Below, in pieces: positions 1-8,450 of a stretch of DNA of 14,771 nucleotides (position 1 is the first letter of the stretch; each line of letters begins with the position of its first letter). The notes under the pieces were generated by a model, which saw nothing but the letters and a program-made list of their open reading frames with translations, did no database searches and was not told the origin of the DNA. The stretch is from Sulfurovum sp. Lineage in GTDB: Bacteria; Campylobacterota; Campylobacteria; Campylobacterales; Sulfurovaceae. A program made the position numbers and the translations under genes. The DNA lies in assembly GCA_027046415.1 (NCBI GenBank), contig JALTYW010000103.1:1-14771 (forward strand). Reading direction: 5' to 3'.

Positions 1-655
1 GCAGCATACCGTAAGCTTCCAGTACAGGATTGATCACCTCTTCTCTGACTGCTTTTTGCACCTGTTCAAGTGAAACATTGTCGTGGTGCTGTGTAGAGAT
101 GACTACGGTATCAACCGATACCGGTTCCCCATCAACATATTTGACCGATACCTGCGCCTTTCCATCAGGTCTTAGAAACGGTACCGTACCGTTTTTACGC
201 ACCTCTGCCAGTTTGGATGTCAGACGGTGTGCCAACGTTATAGGCAGAGGCATGAGTTCCGGTGTCTCTTTACACGCATAACCGAACATCAACCCCTGAT
301 CTCCCGCACCAATCTCACCACTTGCCTGATCTACTCCCTGATTGATATCGGGAGACTGCTCGCCAATTCCGTTGAGTACACCGGCACTGCGGTAGTCAAA
401 CCCGTAAGAGGCGTCAGTATAACCAATATCACGGACTACCTCTCTGGCAATCTCCTGCATCGGCGCATAGGCTGTTGTTTTCAATTCTCCTGCAATAACA
501 CAAAAACCGTTACTCAGCAACGTTTCACATGCCACTCTGGCATTGGGATCTTCCTTGATGATGTAGTCCAAAATCGCATCGGATATCTGGTCTGCCATCT
601 TGTCAGGATGCCCTTCGGTTACTGATTCACTGGTAAAAATGTATTCGTGAGCCAT
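1..655 (-). CDS. metK: S-adenosylmethionine synthetase, N-terminal part (3' end outside window)
   Basis: Makes S-adenosylmethionine from methionine and ATP in the cytoplasm. About 218 codons are visible from an ATG at 653-655; the rest of the roughly 385-400-residue protein lies beyond the left edge. The start [19 protein letters not shown] is the standard family N-terminus, with the ATP-binding GHPDK at residues 15-19. The glycine-rich [12 protein letters not shown] motif sits at about 116-127, and the STQHHDN region is near the visible end. An AAAGGA Shine-Dalgarno lies about 6 nt before the start. It is preceded by dxs on the same strand with a 112-bp gap that contains a REP-like hairpin and an AT-rich inverted repeat, so it may have its own promoter. 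I saw no SAM riboswitch in the gap. Identity is very secure; only the truncation limits it. Confidence 0.97.
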   Translation of the reverse strand, partial: MAHEYIFTSESVTEGHPDKMADQISDAILDYIIKEDPNARVACETLLSNGFCVIAGELKTTAYAPMQEIAREVVRDIGYTDASYGFDYRSAGVLNGIGEQSPDINQGVDQASGEIGAGDQGLMFGYACKETPELMPLPITLAHRLTSKLAEVRKNGTVPFLRPDGKAQVSVKYVDGEPVSVDTVVISTQHHDNVSLEQVQKAVREEVINPVLEAYGML

Positions 656-700
656 TTTTAATCCTTTAATATATAAGTTCGTCCACTGTCACTGAACTTA

Positions 701-726
701 AATAAATCACCGACAGGAGATTTATT
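701..726. repeat. AT-rich inverted repeat in the metK leader
   Basis: AATAAATC (701-708) and GATTTATT (719-726) are perfect 8-bp arms around a 10-nt loop. It lies 46 bp before the metK start. It could be an operator-like palindrome, a weak terminator of the upstream operon, or chance in AT-rich sequence. No T-run follows on either strand, so a classical terminator is unlikely. Confidence 0.4.
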
Positions 727-739
727 CAAACCCAGTATC

Positions 740-761
740 GGTGCGTGACTACGCACCCTAC
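740..761 (-). repeat. REP-like GTAG hairpin between dxs and metK
   Basis: On the minus strand this reads GTAG, then GGTGCGT, a 4-nt loop AGTC, then ACGCACC: a perfect 7-bp stem directly behind a GTAG tetranucleotide. A GTAG head next to a hairpin is the hallmark of REP elements moved by REP-associated tyrosine transposases. A close relative with a different but self-complementary inner stem lies at 3762-3785. It begins 7 bp after the dxs stop codon. No transposase gene is in the window. Confidence 0.7.
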
Positions 762-767
762 AGCATG

Positions 768-2630
768 CTAGAGCATACGCCCCAAATTCCTAATTCCTAG
801 TTTTTTCTTTACTCTCTCTGCGAGTTGTTCCGGCAACAGCCCCATGCTCTCTTCCACCAGCCTGGTATTGCCATGTGTGATAAAAGCATCATCATACTCA
901 AAAGAGGTTAATGATACCTTTTGAATAGCCGCTTGGGACAGATACTCAAGTATCGCAGAACCTACCCCGCCTTTTTTGGCAGAATCGGAGAAAATGAACC
1001 ACTTTGTGTATTTTGATGCCAGAGAAGAGAGCATCGCTTCATCCAGCGGTTTAACAAAACGCAGATCAAGCACTGCCGCATCAATCCCGGCTTCAGAGAG
1101 CAAAGATGCTGTCTGAAGCGCCCTGCCCACACCATTCCCGTATCCAATAAGCAACAGTTCACTGCTGCCCTCTTGGATTAAATGTGCTTTGCCCAATGTA
1201 TATTCTGGCACATCACAATCTTCTGCCATAAATGCACCGCGCGGATAACGGAAGGCACAGGGACGATCGTAGTCTCTCGCAAATGCCATCACCTTTTTCA
1301 TACTCGTTTCATTGTAGGGTGCAAGTAGGGTCATGTTTGGTATGGCTCTTAGATAGGAGATATCGAATGCCCCTTGATGGGTCTCACCGTCCTCACCTAC
1401 AATCCCGGCACGGTCGATGGCAAAAGCCACCCCAAGATCCATCAGGCAGATATCATGGATCACTTGGTCGTAGCCCCGTTGCAAGAAAGTTGAATAGATG
1501 GCACAGAAAGGTTTGAATCCTTCTTTGGCAAGCGGTCCCATGGAGGTAACGGCATGCTGTTCAGCAATCGCCACATCCCAAAAGCGTTCCGGATATTTTT
1601 CCATCGCAGCATTCAACCCTGTACCACTTGGCATCGCAGCGGTTACTCCCACAATCTTCTCATCTTCATCCGCCATAGCAACCAATGTCTCGGAGAAGAT
1701 TTTCGTTGCTGCTTTGGCACCACTTTTTTTGTAAGGTTCACCTGTTTTGGGATCAAACGCACCCACCCCATGCCAGTGCTCTTTGGTACCTTCGGCAATC
1801 TCATACCCTTTGCCTTTGGTTGTCTGTGCATGAATGATGACCGGTTTCCCCAACCCTTTAGCCACCTCCATCGTCTCAATAAGTGCACCAATATCATGCC
1901 CATTTACCGGACCGATATACTCGATCCCCATCTCTTCAAAAAGCACCCCCGGGGTGATCAGCTTAAATGACTCTTCAAACCGTTTTGCCATGTAACTGGT
2001 GCCTTCTGGCATCATATCGACAATTTTTTCCACTTTACTCTTAAACTTTTGATAGAACGGACTTGCCATGGTCTGTGAGAGTAGTTTCGATATTGCACCA
2101 ATAGGCTTGGCAATACTCATCTCATTGTCATTCAGAATAATCACCACCGGATACTTTCGGTCACCCAATTCATTGAGCGCTTCATAAACCATCCCCGCAC
2201 TCATACTCCCGTCACCGATAAACGCTACGGGGATACGATCTTCTCCTTTGAGTGCGATCGCCTTGGCAGCACCGACAGCTAACGAGATCGAAGTAGAACT
2301 GTGTCCTGCTACATAGTAGTCATAGGGTGACTCTTTGGGTTTGGTATAGCCGCAAATACCGCCAAACTGACGCAATGAGTCAAAACGATCCCATCGGTCT
2401 GTCAACAGCTTATGTGCATACGCCTGATGTGATACATCGAAAATAAAGGGATCTTTAGTCACATCAAAGACTTTATGCATCGCAACGATCAGATCAGCAG
2501 CACCAAGTGTCGAACTGAGGTGCCCCCCGTTTTTACTTACCGTTTCAAGAATCCGGTCACGTATCTTTTGTGCCAGTACTTCCAGCTCTTCTACAGATGC
2601 ATTGTGTATATCTTCTATCATCTTTTTCAC
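768..2630 (-). CDS. dxs: 1-deoxy-D-xylulose-5-phosphate synthase
   Basis: Thiamine-diphosphate enzyme that condenses pyruvate and glyceraldehyde 3-phosphate to DXP, the first step of the MEP isoprenoid pathway and the precursor for thiamine and pyridoxal. At 620 residues it has normal family length. Visible motifs: HLSSTLGA (37-44), GHSSTSIS (109-116), the cofactor motif GDG...NDN (139-141 and 167-169), PVNGHD (241-246), and AIAEQHAVT with catalytic Glu at about 357, then [15 protein letters not shown]. The GTG start at 2628-2630 overlaps the hisC stop as GTGA, which favours translational coupling; an ATG three codons in (2619-2621) is an alternative. The last ten residues or so ([10 protein letters not shown]) come partly from a heptamer repeat, so the native end was probably near KKKLG. 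In C. jejuni, fliFGH sits between hisC and dxs; here it is absent. Confidence 0.97.
   Translation of the reverse strand: MKKMIEDIHNASVEELEVLAQKIRDRILETVSKNGGHLSSTLGAADLIVAMHKVFDVTKDPFIFDVSHQAYAHKLLTDRWDRFDSLRQFGGICGYTKPKESPYDYYVAGHSSTSISLAVGAAKAIALKGEDRIPVAFIGDGSMSAGMVYEALNELGDRKYPVVIILNDNEMSIAKPIGAISKLLSQTMASPFYQKFKSKVEKIVDMMPEGTSYMAKRFEESFKLITPGVLFEEMGIEYIGPVNGHDIGALIETMEVAKGLGKPVIIHAQTTKGKGYEIAEGTKEHWHGVGAFDPKTGEPYKKSGAKAATKIFSETLVAMADEDEKIVGVTAAMPSGTGLNAAMEKYPERFWDVAIAEQHAVTSMGPLAKEGFKPFCAIYSTFLQRGYDQVIHDICLMDLGVAFAIDRAGIVGEDGETHQGAFDISYLRAIPNMTLLAPYNETSMKKVMAFARDYDRPCAFRYPRGAFMAEDCDVPEYTLGKAHLIQEGSSELLLIGYGNGVGRALQTASLLSEAGIDAAVLDLRFVKPLDEAMLSSLASKYTKWFIFSDSAKKGGVGSAILEYLSQAAIQKVSLTSFEYDDAFITHGNTRLVEESMGLLPEQLAERVKKKLGIRNLGRML
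785..799 (-). repeat. Degenerate heptamer repeat inside the dxs 3' end
   Basis: Two exact tandem copies of AATTCCT on the plus strand (785-798) plus the first base of a third. On the coding (minus) strand they read TAGGAAT-type heptamers and encode part of the last Dxs residues (LGIRNL). The GTAG hairpin at 740-761 follows downstream, the same order as the longer heptamer array after pheA. Two copies alone could be chance; the parallel arrangement is what makes it notable. Confidence 0.5.
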
Positions 2631-3721
2631 TTGATCACTTCTGAAAAATGTTTAAAAAATATATCATTTTGTATTTCGGTACCTACCGTAATACGTACTG
2701 CATTCATCCCGTAGGATGCCAGATTCCGGATAATCACGCCCCGTCTTAGCAACGCATCAGAAATAGCAGTCGAGTCCATAGTGTCAGGGAAAAGGTAGGT
2801 AATAAAATTGGTATAGCTGTCAATATAGTCAAACCCATTCTCTTTGGCAAAGGCTTCATATCGCTTGATCTGCTCCTGATGCAGTGCTACAGAATCACGT
2901 ACAAATGCCTCATCTTTTGCCGCTGTGATCGCTGCAGCAAGCGAGAGTGTCGTAATGTTAAACGGCGGTCGCATCTTGTAGAGCTGGCTGATGATCTTCG
3001 GCTGCGCTATCCCGTACCCCACACGCATACCGCCAAGCCCGTATGCCTTGGAGAAGGTACCAAGATAGATCACATGCTCATACCCGATCAGATCCGTCGG
3101 CGTGATTGCCATTGCAGCATCTTTGGCAGCGGCATACTCCATATAGGCACCATCCACTACCACCAGTGTATCACGATCAACCGCCTCAATGATACGCAGC
3201 ACTTCTTCTTTCGGCGTTGCATCACCGGTAGGGTTGTTAGGTGTACAGATATAGACGATCTTTGGATGGTACATTTTGTACGCCTCCATAAACTCGTCGT
3301 ATTTGTGTGCGTAGCTTGCCGTACGGTAGATTTTTGCTCCCATCTGCTTGGCGTAGATCTCATACATCGCAAAGGTAACCGCGCTCATCAAGACCGATTC
3401 TGTCTCATTGAGTAGTGCTCTGGAGATAAATTCCAGCACCTGATCGCTGCCTGCACCGATAATGATATTTTCCTCTTCCACATCAAATTTCTGTGCAAGC
3501 GCTTCTTTAAGCTCGAACATGCTGTCATCAGGGTAAAGATGTGCTTTATCGGCATGATTGCGGATCGTCTCCGCCACCGCAGGAGAAGTACCGATGGGGT
3601 TTTCATTGGAAGCAAGTTTGACCACATCTTCAGGCTTGACACCGAACTCCCGTACTACCAACTCAATGGGCTTACCCGCTTCGTAGGTTTTGATGTTCTC
3701 TAATACTTTATTGAATCGCAT
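2627..3721 (-). CDS. hisC: Histidinol-phosphate aminotransferase (possibly also aromatic aminotransferase)
   Basis: PLP-dependent class I/II aminotransferase, 364 residues, normal for HisC. The family start LASNENPIG is at 36-44, LYPD at 62-65, CTPNNPTG at 159-166, the cofactor-binding Asp in [10 protein letters not shown] at about 190, and the Schiff-base lysine K225 in [17 protein letters not shown]; a C-terminal Arg lies in VRITVG. HisC converts imidazole-acetol phosphate to histidinol phosphate. Because it follows pheA in the same orientation, it may also or mainly transaminate phenylpyruvate or related acids; sequence alone cannot separate these uses. The start has GGAG about 5 nt upstream; an out-of-frame ATG lies 4 nt before it. 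A 101-bp gap with repeats separates it from pheA, and its stop overlaps the dxs start by 4 bp. Confidence 0.93.
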   Translation of the reverse strand: MRFNKVLENIKTYEAGKPIELVVREFGVKPEDVVKLASNENPIGTSPAVAETIRNHADKAHLYPDDSMFELKEALAQKFDVEEENIIIGAGSDQVLEFISRALLNETESVLMSAVTFAMYEIYAKQMGAKIYRTASYAHKYDEFMEAYKMYHPKIVYICTPNNPTGDATPKEEVLRIIEAVDRDTLVVVDGAYMEYAAAKDAAMAITPTDLIGYEHVIYLGTFSKAYGLGGMRVGYGIAQPKIISQLYKMRPPFNITTLSLAAAITAAKDEAFVRDSVALHQEQIKRYEAFAKENGFDYIDSYTNFITYLFPDTMDSTAISDALLRRGVIIRNLASYGMNAVRITVGTEIQNDIFFKHFSEVIK

Positions 3722-3761
3722 TCATTCTCCAAATATTCATCGGTTAATGTTGTCATCTTTA

Positions 3762-3785
3762 GGTGCGATGACAATCGCACCCTAC
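3762..3785 (-). repeat. REP-like GTAG hairpin between pheA and hisC
   Basis: Minus strand: GTAG, GGTGCGAT, loop TGTC, ATCGCACC. This is a perfect 8-bp stem with a 4-nt loop directly after GTAG. It shares GTAGGGTGCG and the CGCACC end with the copy at 740-761; the innermost pairs differ but stay complementary. Transcripts running from pheA to hisC would carry the hairpin. Confidence 0.7.
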
Positions 3786-3793
3786 CCAACAAT

Positions 3794-3821
3794 TCTTCAT
3801 TCCTCATTCCTCATTCCTCAT
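3794..3821 (-). repeat. Heptamer tandem array after pheA
   Basis: Four consecutive 7-bp units on the plus strand: TCTTCAT once, then TCCTCAT three times, ending one base before the pheA stop codon. On the minus strand the unit is ATGAGGA. The GTAG hairpin lies 9 bp further downstream of pheA. The arrangement recalls the short tandemly repeated heptamers described in cyanobacteria. The copy number is probably variable between strains (inference). Confidence 0.8.
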
Positions 3822-3822
3822 T

Positions 3823-4881
3823 TTATATATCGTCTGTCTCTTTCACATATGAGCCAAGTACCTTGATCGAATCTTTGTGTTTGTCAATGATCGCACTGAT
3901 CTTGGGGTCATCTTTGTGCCCGTTAAATTCGATAAAGAAAATCGAGATACCCTCAACGATATGCGATTTGATCTTTGTCAGGTTGATGTTAGCCGCTTCA
4001 AAATCGTTCAAAAACTCTACCAGAGATCCCGGTTTGTTCGGCAGCCTGACAAGCAGAGAGGTTTTGTCATTGCCGCTTGGCGCATTCTCAAAGTCACTGA
4101 TAACAAAGAATCGGGTTCTGTTGTTTTGGTTGTCTTCTATATTTTCAAAGAGCACCGGAAGATTATATATTTTCGCGGCAACCGCCGAACAGATAGCTGC
4201 GCTCTCCGGGTCTTCTGCAGCCATCTTAGCTGCCTTTGCCGTAGACTCGACCGGAATCTGCTCAACCTCATCAAACCCAAAATCGTTCAAAAAGTTCTGA
4301 CACTGTCCAAAAGCGATATCTTTGGAGTAGATACGCTTGATATCTCCTATCTTATCGGCGCGTGTTGCAAGCACATGGTGTATCTCAACTACCACTTCGG
4401 CAATGATCTTCAGATCATAGTCGTTTAGACAACTGATCGTATCACTGACGATACCGTTGGAGCTGTTCTCTATAGGTACGACACCAAACTTAGCTTTTTT
4501 TCTGCTTACTTCACGGAATACCCCCTTGATCGTCGCTACAGGGTAGTAGGTACTCATCGCACCAAACTTGCTCTCTGCCGCCTGATGCGTAAAACTTGCT
4601 TCCGGTCCAAGGTAGGCAACCGCTTCAGGACGCTCAAGGTTTCGTGCAACGGCAAAGAGTTCCAAAAAGAGTGCATCGATCGCCTCATCGGTCAACTTGC
4701 CGTCATTTTGTGCTTTGAGACGTTGCAAGATCGCCTGCTCACGTTCAGGACGGTAGATGGGGGCGCCGGTAGTATTTTTCAACTCTCCTACCTGATGGAC
4801 AAGCTCCATACGCTCATTATAGAGCTTGAGCAGGGTATCATCGATATGATCGATCTTCTCTCTGAGGGCATCCAGTGTCAT
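3823..4881 (-). CDS. pheA: Bifunctional chorismate mutase / prephenate dehydratase (P-protein)
   Basis: Converts chorismate to prephenate and then to phenylpyruvate for phenylalanine synthesis. Length 352, a full P-protein. Residues 1-90 are the helical AroQ chorismate mutase (NERMELVHQVGELK, then YRPEREQAIL). The dehydratase runs from AYLGPEASFTHQ (89-100) through GVVPIENSSNG (133-143) to the catalytic TRF at 256-258. The ACT domain starts near 274. Two motifs depart from the textbook form: the usual YSHPQ region reads YSKDIAFGQC (185-194), and the Phe-binding GALV and ESRP motifs read GSLV (285-288) and KSHI (305-308). The start is fixed by a strong AAAGGAGG. It lies 18 bp after lysA, so the two are likely cotranscribed. 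Function secure; feedback control uncertain. Confidence 0.96.
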   Translation of the reverse strand: MTLDALREKIDHIDDTLLKLYNERMELVHQVGELKNTTGAPIYRPEREQAILQRLKAQNDGKLTDEAIDALFLELFAVARNLERPEAVAYLGPEASFTHQAAESKFGAMSTYYPVATIKGVFREVSRKKAKFGVVPIENSSNGIVSDTISCLNDYDLKIIAEVVVEIHHVLATRADKIGDIKRIYSKDIAFGQCQNFLNDFGFDEVEQIPVESTAKAAKMAAEDPESAAICSAVAAKIYNLPVLFENIEDNQNNRTRFFVISDFENAPSGNDKTSLLVRLPNKPGSLVEFLNDFEAANINLTKIKSHIVEGISIFFIEFNGHKDDPKISAIIDKHKDSIKVLGSYVKETDDI

Positions 4882-4899
4882 ACCGCCTCCTTTCTCTTC

Positions 4900-6108
4900 T
4901 TATCGCAGGAACTCTTTTTCAAGGCGCACCTGGTCTTCATAGGTCTCACGCCGTCTTATCAGTCTGTCTTCACCGCCCTGAAGTGCCACTTCGGCGGGTT
5001 TTGGACGGGTATTGTAGTTGCTTGCCATGGTAAAGCCGTAAGCACCCGCAGAGTGTACCACAACAATGTCACCGTGTGCAAGCGGAGGCAGAGCTACGTT
5101 CTTTCCAAAGAAGTCACCGCTCTCACACACCGGTCCTACAACATCTGCCTCACTCTTTTCACCCTCGACACCCGGTGCTTCGATTTTATGGTAGGCGTTG
5201 TAGAGGCTTGGACGGATCAGGTCGTTCATTGCCCCATCAACGATCACAAAACGTTTACCGCTGTTGATCTTCTCATACAGCACTTTCGTAAAAAAGGCTC
5301 CGGCATTGGCGACCATATAACGCCCCGGTTCACACATCAGTGTCACATCAAGCCCTTTGGTCGCCTCGGCTATGGCATCAACATACGCCTGCTCCGCTAT
5401 AGGTGTCTCATCATCATAGACCACACCTATCCCGCCACCGACATCGAAAAATTTGATATCGATCTTGATCGCTTTGAGTGACCGTACCAGATCGGCAACG
5501 ATCATGGCTGACTCTCTGATGGGGTCAAGATTGGTCAGCTGTGAACCGATATGAAAGTGGATGCCTACCGGATTGAGATGTTCCGACTTGTTCGCATAGA
5601 TATACATCCGTTTTGCCATATCGATCTCGACACCAAACTTGTTCTCGTGCAGTCCTGTTGAGATGTACGGATGGGTCTGTGGGTCGATGTTGGGGTTAAC
5701 TCGAATAGAGATACGCGCCTCTTTGCCAAGTTTTTTGGCAACCAGCTCGACACGTTTCATCTCCGCTTCACTCTCAAGGTTAAGCATCAAGATGTCTCTT
5801 TTGAGTGCCTCTTCTATCTCGTCATCGCGTTTCCCGACACCGGAGAAGATGATCTTGTACTTGTCCACACCGGCATCAAGCGCACGGTACACCTCTCCGA
5901 TGCTCACACAGTCTGCCCCCGCACCCAGCTTTGCAAGATGCTGTATGACCGAAAGGTTCGAATTTGCTTTGACCGCATAGTTAATGAGTGATTTTTTACC
6001 GGCAAACGCCTCTTTGAGTGTCACATAGCGATTCTCTATATAGTCAAAATCGTACATATACAGCGGTGAGCCGTATTTTTCCACCAGTGCTTTATAATCT
6101 ATTGACAT
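4900..6108 (-). CDS. lysA: Diaminopimelate decarboxylase
   Basis: Last step of lysine synthesis: PLP-dependent decarboxylation of meso-diaminopimelate. 402 residues, typical length. The alanine-racemase-like barrel holds the Schiff-base lysine K47 in NYAVKANSN; further motifs are HIGSQ (186-190), the phosphate-binding FDVGGGIGV (221-229), EPGRYMV (260-266), VDGAMNDLIRPSLY (290-303), the substrate-contacting Cys in GPVCESGDFF (C328) and AGAYGFTMASNYN (354-366). The start ATG at 6106-6108 follows AGGATACAGG. The gap to the upstream lptF/G-family gene is 66 bp, with an AT-rich GATAAAAT that may be a weak -10, so lysA may start its own unit with pheA. In C. jejuni a HAD hydrolase gene sits between lysA and pheA, as I recall; here the gap is only 18 bp. 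Confidence 0.97.
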   Translation of the reverse strand: MSIDYKALVEKYGSPLYMYDFDYIENRYVTLKEAFAGKKSLINYAVKANSNLSVIQHLAKLGAGADCVSIGEVYRALDAGVDKYKIIFSGVGKRDDEIEEALKRDILMLNLESEAEMKRVELVAKKLGKEARISIRVNPNIDPQTHPYISTGLHENKFGVEIDMAKRMYIYANKSEHLNPVGIHFHIGSQLTNLDPIRESAMIVADLVRSLKAIKIDIKFFDVGGGIGVVYDDETPIAEQAYVDAIAEATKGLDVTLMCEPGRYMVANAGAFFTKVLYEKINSGKRFVIVDGAMNDLIRPSLYNAYHKIEAPGVEGEKSEADVVGPVCESGDFFGKNVALPPLAHGDIVVVHSAGAYGFTMASNYNTRPKPAEVALQGGEDRLIRRRETYEDQVRLEKEFLR

Positions 6109-6174
6109 CCTGTATCCTAAACTAATTTGGGGTGATTTTATCCAAAAGTTGATTAAAAGCGTGTTTCCTGTTTC

Positions 6175-7260
6175 TCAGGTAATACTGCGTTCATCCGTCA
6201 AAAAGAGATACAGGGCATAAGCCCACAAAAGCATCACAGGTAAAACTGCCGTAAACTCAGGAATGAGCACCCCGTTCTCACCAATTTGATTCAACCCAAA
6301 CAAAATGCCCCAAATCATAAATGTGACACCCAGCGAAAGTGCGACAATAAATCCCATACGCATCATACGTGCATGGAAAGGAATTTTGAAAAACAGTATT
6401 AACAGCATAGCAAGTGCAAAAAGAGGAAGTACTGTTTTTTCGTACAGGGCAGAACGTATTTTGTCAGAGTTCAAATGTTGTCTTTTCAAAAGTTTCCAGG
6501 TATGATAGGCATCAACAATATTCAGCGTTTTTCCCTCGTAGAGTGACTCTATAATCTTCGGTTTGTAGCCATATAGCGTATTGATACTTTTACGGTGTTC
6601 TATTGTATAGCGTACCAAGCTTCCCTTGGCATTGTACACATGTGTTTTTAAAACAGCATCTTTCGCATCCCACTTTTCCCCGTCAAAAAGTGCATATGGG
6701 GCATGGATTGTATAGAGTACTTTATGCCCCTCCACTTTAAATATTGTTACATCTTCCAGCCGTTTATGTACAGGATCGAGTTTCTTCATATATACAAATG
6801 TGTCATTGTATTTAAAAAATATATCATTAACATTATAGGCACCGATCTCATTTTTCAACAATGCAGAGCCTTTGTCCCTGGCATAGGAAAACTCCGTCGT
6901 GTGCAGTCCGACAAACAGGAGATATGTTAAAAAAGCAAAGAAAAACATGGGTGCTACCAGCTCTCTTTTTGTATAGCCAAATGCATGGAATATGCCCATT
7001 GTATTGTGCTTGACAAAAGAGATTTTTGTCAATATCAGTGCAAATATAATCGAAAGCGGATAAAGCATTCCCAGTGCCTGTTGCCACATATAAAAAATAT
7101 AAAGGATTTTATAGTTCCATGAAACCTGCAGCTCTTGCGCATACTGAAAATAGTCGATTGCGGCAAAAGCAAATGAGAGTCCCAATAGAATCCAGAGCAG
7201 ATTTTTCAGATAGTGGATTCCTATATACCGAAAATAAAGAGGCGGGCTCAAAAGATTCAT
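6175..7260 (-). CDS. LptF/LptG-family lipopolysaccharide export permease
   Basis: Inner-membrane protein of the YjgP/YjgQ family, 361 residues, as expected for the family. Three hydrophobic segments near the N-terminus (about 19-38, 51-80, 101-120) and three near the C-terminus (about 273-294, 302-327, 338-355) flank a hydrophilic central region (about 125-265), which would be the periplasmic beta-jellyroll. The N-terminal MNLLSPPLYFRYIGIHYLKNLL resembles the amphipathic gating helix region of LptF/G. Such proteins form a heterodimer with the LptB ATPase and move LPS or LOS from the inner membrane to the LptC-A-D bridge. LptF cannot be told from LptG with certainty; the position behind pth matches an integral-membrane gene in C. 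jejuni. Its ATG overlaps the pth stop (ATGA). Confidence 0.88.
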   Translation of the reverse strand: MNLLSPPLYFRYIGIHYLKNLLWILLGLSFAFAAIDYFQYAQELQVSWNYKILYIFYMWQQALGMLYPLSIIFALILTKISFVKHNTMGIFHAFGYTKRELVAPMFFFAFLTYLLFVGLHTTEFSYARDKGSALLKNEIGAYNVNDIFFKYNDTFVYMKKLDPVHKRLEDVTIFKVEGHKVLYTIHAPYALFDGEKWDAKDAVLKTHVYNAKGSLVRYTIEHRKSINTLYGYKPKIIESLYEGKTLNIVDAYHTWKLLKRQHLNSDKIRSALYEKTVLPLFALAMLLILFFKIPFHARMMRMGFIVALSLGVTFMIWGILFGLNQIGENGVLIPEFTAVLPVMLLWAYALYLFLTDERSIT

Positions 7261-7829
7261 CGGCTAAGTCCTTCAATGGACTTGAGACTGTAGCGTGACT
7301 TTACCTCATCAAGCGTATTATGCGTCAAAGCATCTGCAGCTTTGGTCACATGAGCAATGATCTTTTCGAGATATAGCTTCTCTTCATCTGAAAACGGATG
7401 CAGTACATAGTCAGCAACCTGCGATTTCCGTTCAGGTTTTCCTACACCGATACGGATACGCAGATACTCCTTGCCTATCATACTGTCAATAGACTTCAAC
7501 CCATTGTGCCCGCCGTGACCGCCCCCTCTTTTAAAACGAACCGCACCGAAAGGCAGATCGATATCGTCATGAATCACAATAATGTCATCCATCTCTATCT
7601 TGAAAAACTGTTTGACCGGCAAAACACTTTTCCCCGAAAGGTTCATAAATGTGGTTGGTTTTAAAAAAAGGGTGGAAGCGGTACGGTACAGTGCACCGTA
7701 AAATGCAGATTTTGAGATATCTCTGGCTCCATGCTCCTCGACAAGTGCGTCGATGACCTTGAAGCCGATATTGTGCCGTGTCTCTTCGTATTGTGATCCC
7801 GGATTTCCCAGACCTACGAAGAGTGTCAC
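7257..7829 (-). CDS. pth: Peptidyl-tRNA hydrolase
   Basis: Releases peptides from peptidyl-tRNA that has dropped off ribosomes. 190 residues, normal for bacterial Pth. The N-terminus FVGLGNPGSQYEETRHNIGF holds N9 and the catalytic H19; KPTTFMNLSGKSV holds N63; HDDIDLPFG holds D88; and GGGHGGHNGLKSI holds N109. All match the E. coli active-site set (N10, H20, N68, D93, N114). The gene starts 13 bp after rplY and overlaps the next gene by 4 bp, so the three are almost certainly one transcript. rplY-pth is a very common bacterial pairing. Confidence 0.97.
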   Translation of the reverse strand: MTLFVGLGNPGSQYEETRHNIGFKVIDALVEEHGARDISKSAFYGALYRTASTLFLKPTTFMNLSGKSVLPVKQFFKIEMDDIIVIHDDIDLPFGAVRFKRGGGHGGHNGLKSIDSMIGKEYLRIRIGVGKPERKSQVADYVLHPFSDEEKLYLEKIIAHVTKAADALTHNTLDEVKSRYSLKSIEGLSR

Positions 7830-7842
7830 GACAATACTTTCA

Positions 7843-8379
7843 TTACTTGGACTTGATTACACCACAGATTGCAACATCCGGTCTGTCCATCAGACGGCAC
7901 CCTTGGGGTACCTCTACATCTCTGACCAAAATAGAATCATCTCTGTTGAGTGGTTCAACATTCAGGTCGAATTTTGCAGGCATATTTTCGATAGCCCCTC
8001 TTACTTTCAGTCTTCTTTTTGACATTACAAGTACACCTTTGTTCTTCAAACCAACCGGTGTACCGTGTGTGACAACAGGGACAAGATAGTCAGTTACCTG
8101 ACCTGGAACGGCAATTCTAAGGTCAACATGTACTACCTCACCATGTACAGGGTGCAGTTGATACTCCTGAATGACAACATTCAGCTCTTTGTCTCCTACT
8201 TTTACCGGGAATGCAAGGTTCTCTTTGGCTCTTACTGCTCTTACAAACTCACCGCGTTTAAACGCCGCTTGAATGTTCTCTACGCCTTTGGCATAAAGGT
8301 TTGCAGTTAGATAACCATCTCTTCTAAGCTTCTTTGCAGTCGTCTTTCCGATACTCTCTCTAACGATACCTTCTAACAT
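7843..8379 (-). CDS. rplY: 50S ribosomal protein L25 (CTC/TL5 form)
   Basis: Binds 5S rRNA in the large subunit. At 178 residues it is the long CTC/TL5 form with an N-terminal L25 beta-barrel (residues 1 to about 90: LEGIVRESIGKTTAKKLRRDGYLTANLYAKG, then IQEYQLHPVHGEVVHVDLR) and a C-terminal TL5 domain (from about 95, GTPVGLKNKGVLVMSKRRLKVRG onward). E. coli L25 has only the first domain. The start is set by AAGGA about 6 nt upstream, and a TATAAT lies about 30 bp before the start, so rplY appears to head the rplY-pth-lptF/G unit. Confidence 0.95.
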   Translation of the reverse strand: MLEGIVRESIGKTTAKKLRRDGYLTANLYAKGVENIQAAFKRGEFVRAVRAKENLAFPVKVGDKELNVVIQEYQLHPVHGEVVHVDLRIAVPGQVTDYLVPVVTHGTPVGLKNKGVLVMSKRRLKVRGAIENMPAKFDLNVEPLNRDDSILVRDVEVPQGCRLMDRPDVAICGVIKSK

Positions 8380-8409
8380 TTTTTATCCTTGAATTGAAAA
8401 TAGGAACGG

Positions 8410-8415
8410 ATTATA
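8410..8415 (-). promoter_or_regulatory. Putative -10 element for rplY operon
   Basis: Perfect TATAAT on the minus strand 30 bp before the rplY ATG, preceded by AT-rich sequence (TTAAAATTATTTCGA). No good -35 is seen, as is usual for sigma-70 promoters in Campylobacterota. The spacing leaves a short leader containing AAGGA. Confidence 0.6.
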
Positions 8416-8450
8416 TCGAAATAATTTTAAGAATAGTTGAGGGGTCGGTA

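Noticed and set aside
656..767. SAM riboswitch before metK
   Set aside because: The gap is only 112 bp and is taken up by a REP-like hairpin and a simple AT-rich inverted repeat; no SAM-riboswitch-like fold or conserved core was recognised.
4585..5481. 298-codon open frame on the plus strand
   Set aside because: It lies opposite pheA and lysA, which have full motifs. The translation has no recognisable domain and is a shadow of their codon use.
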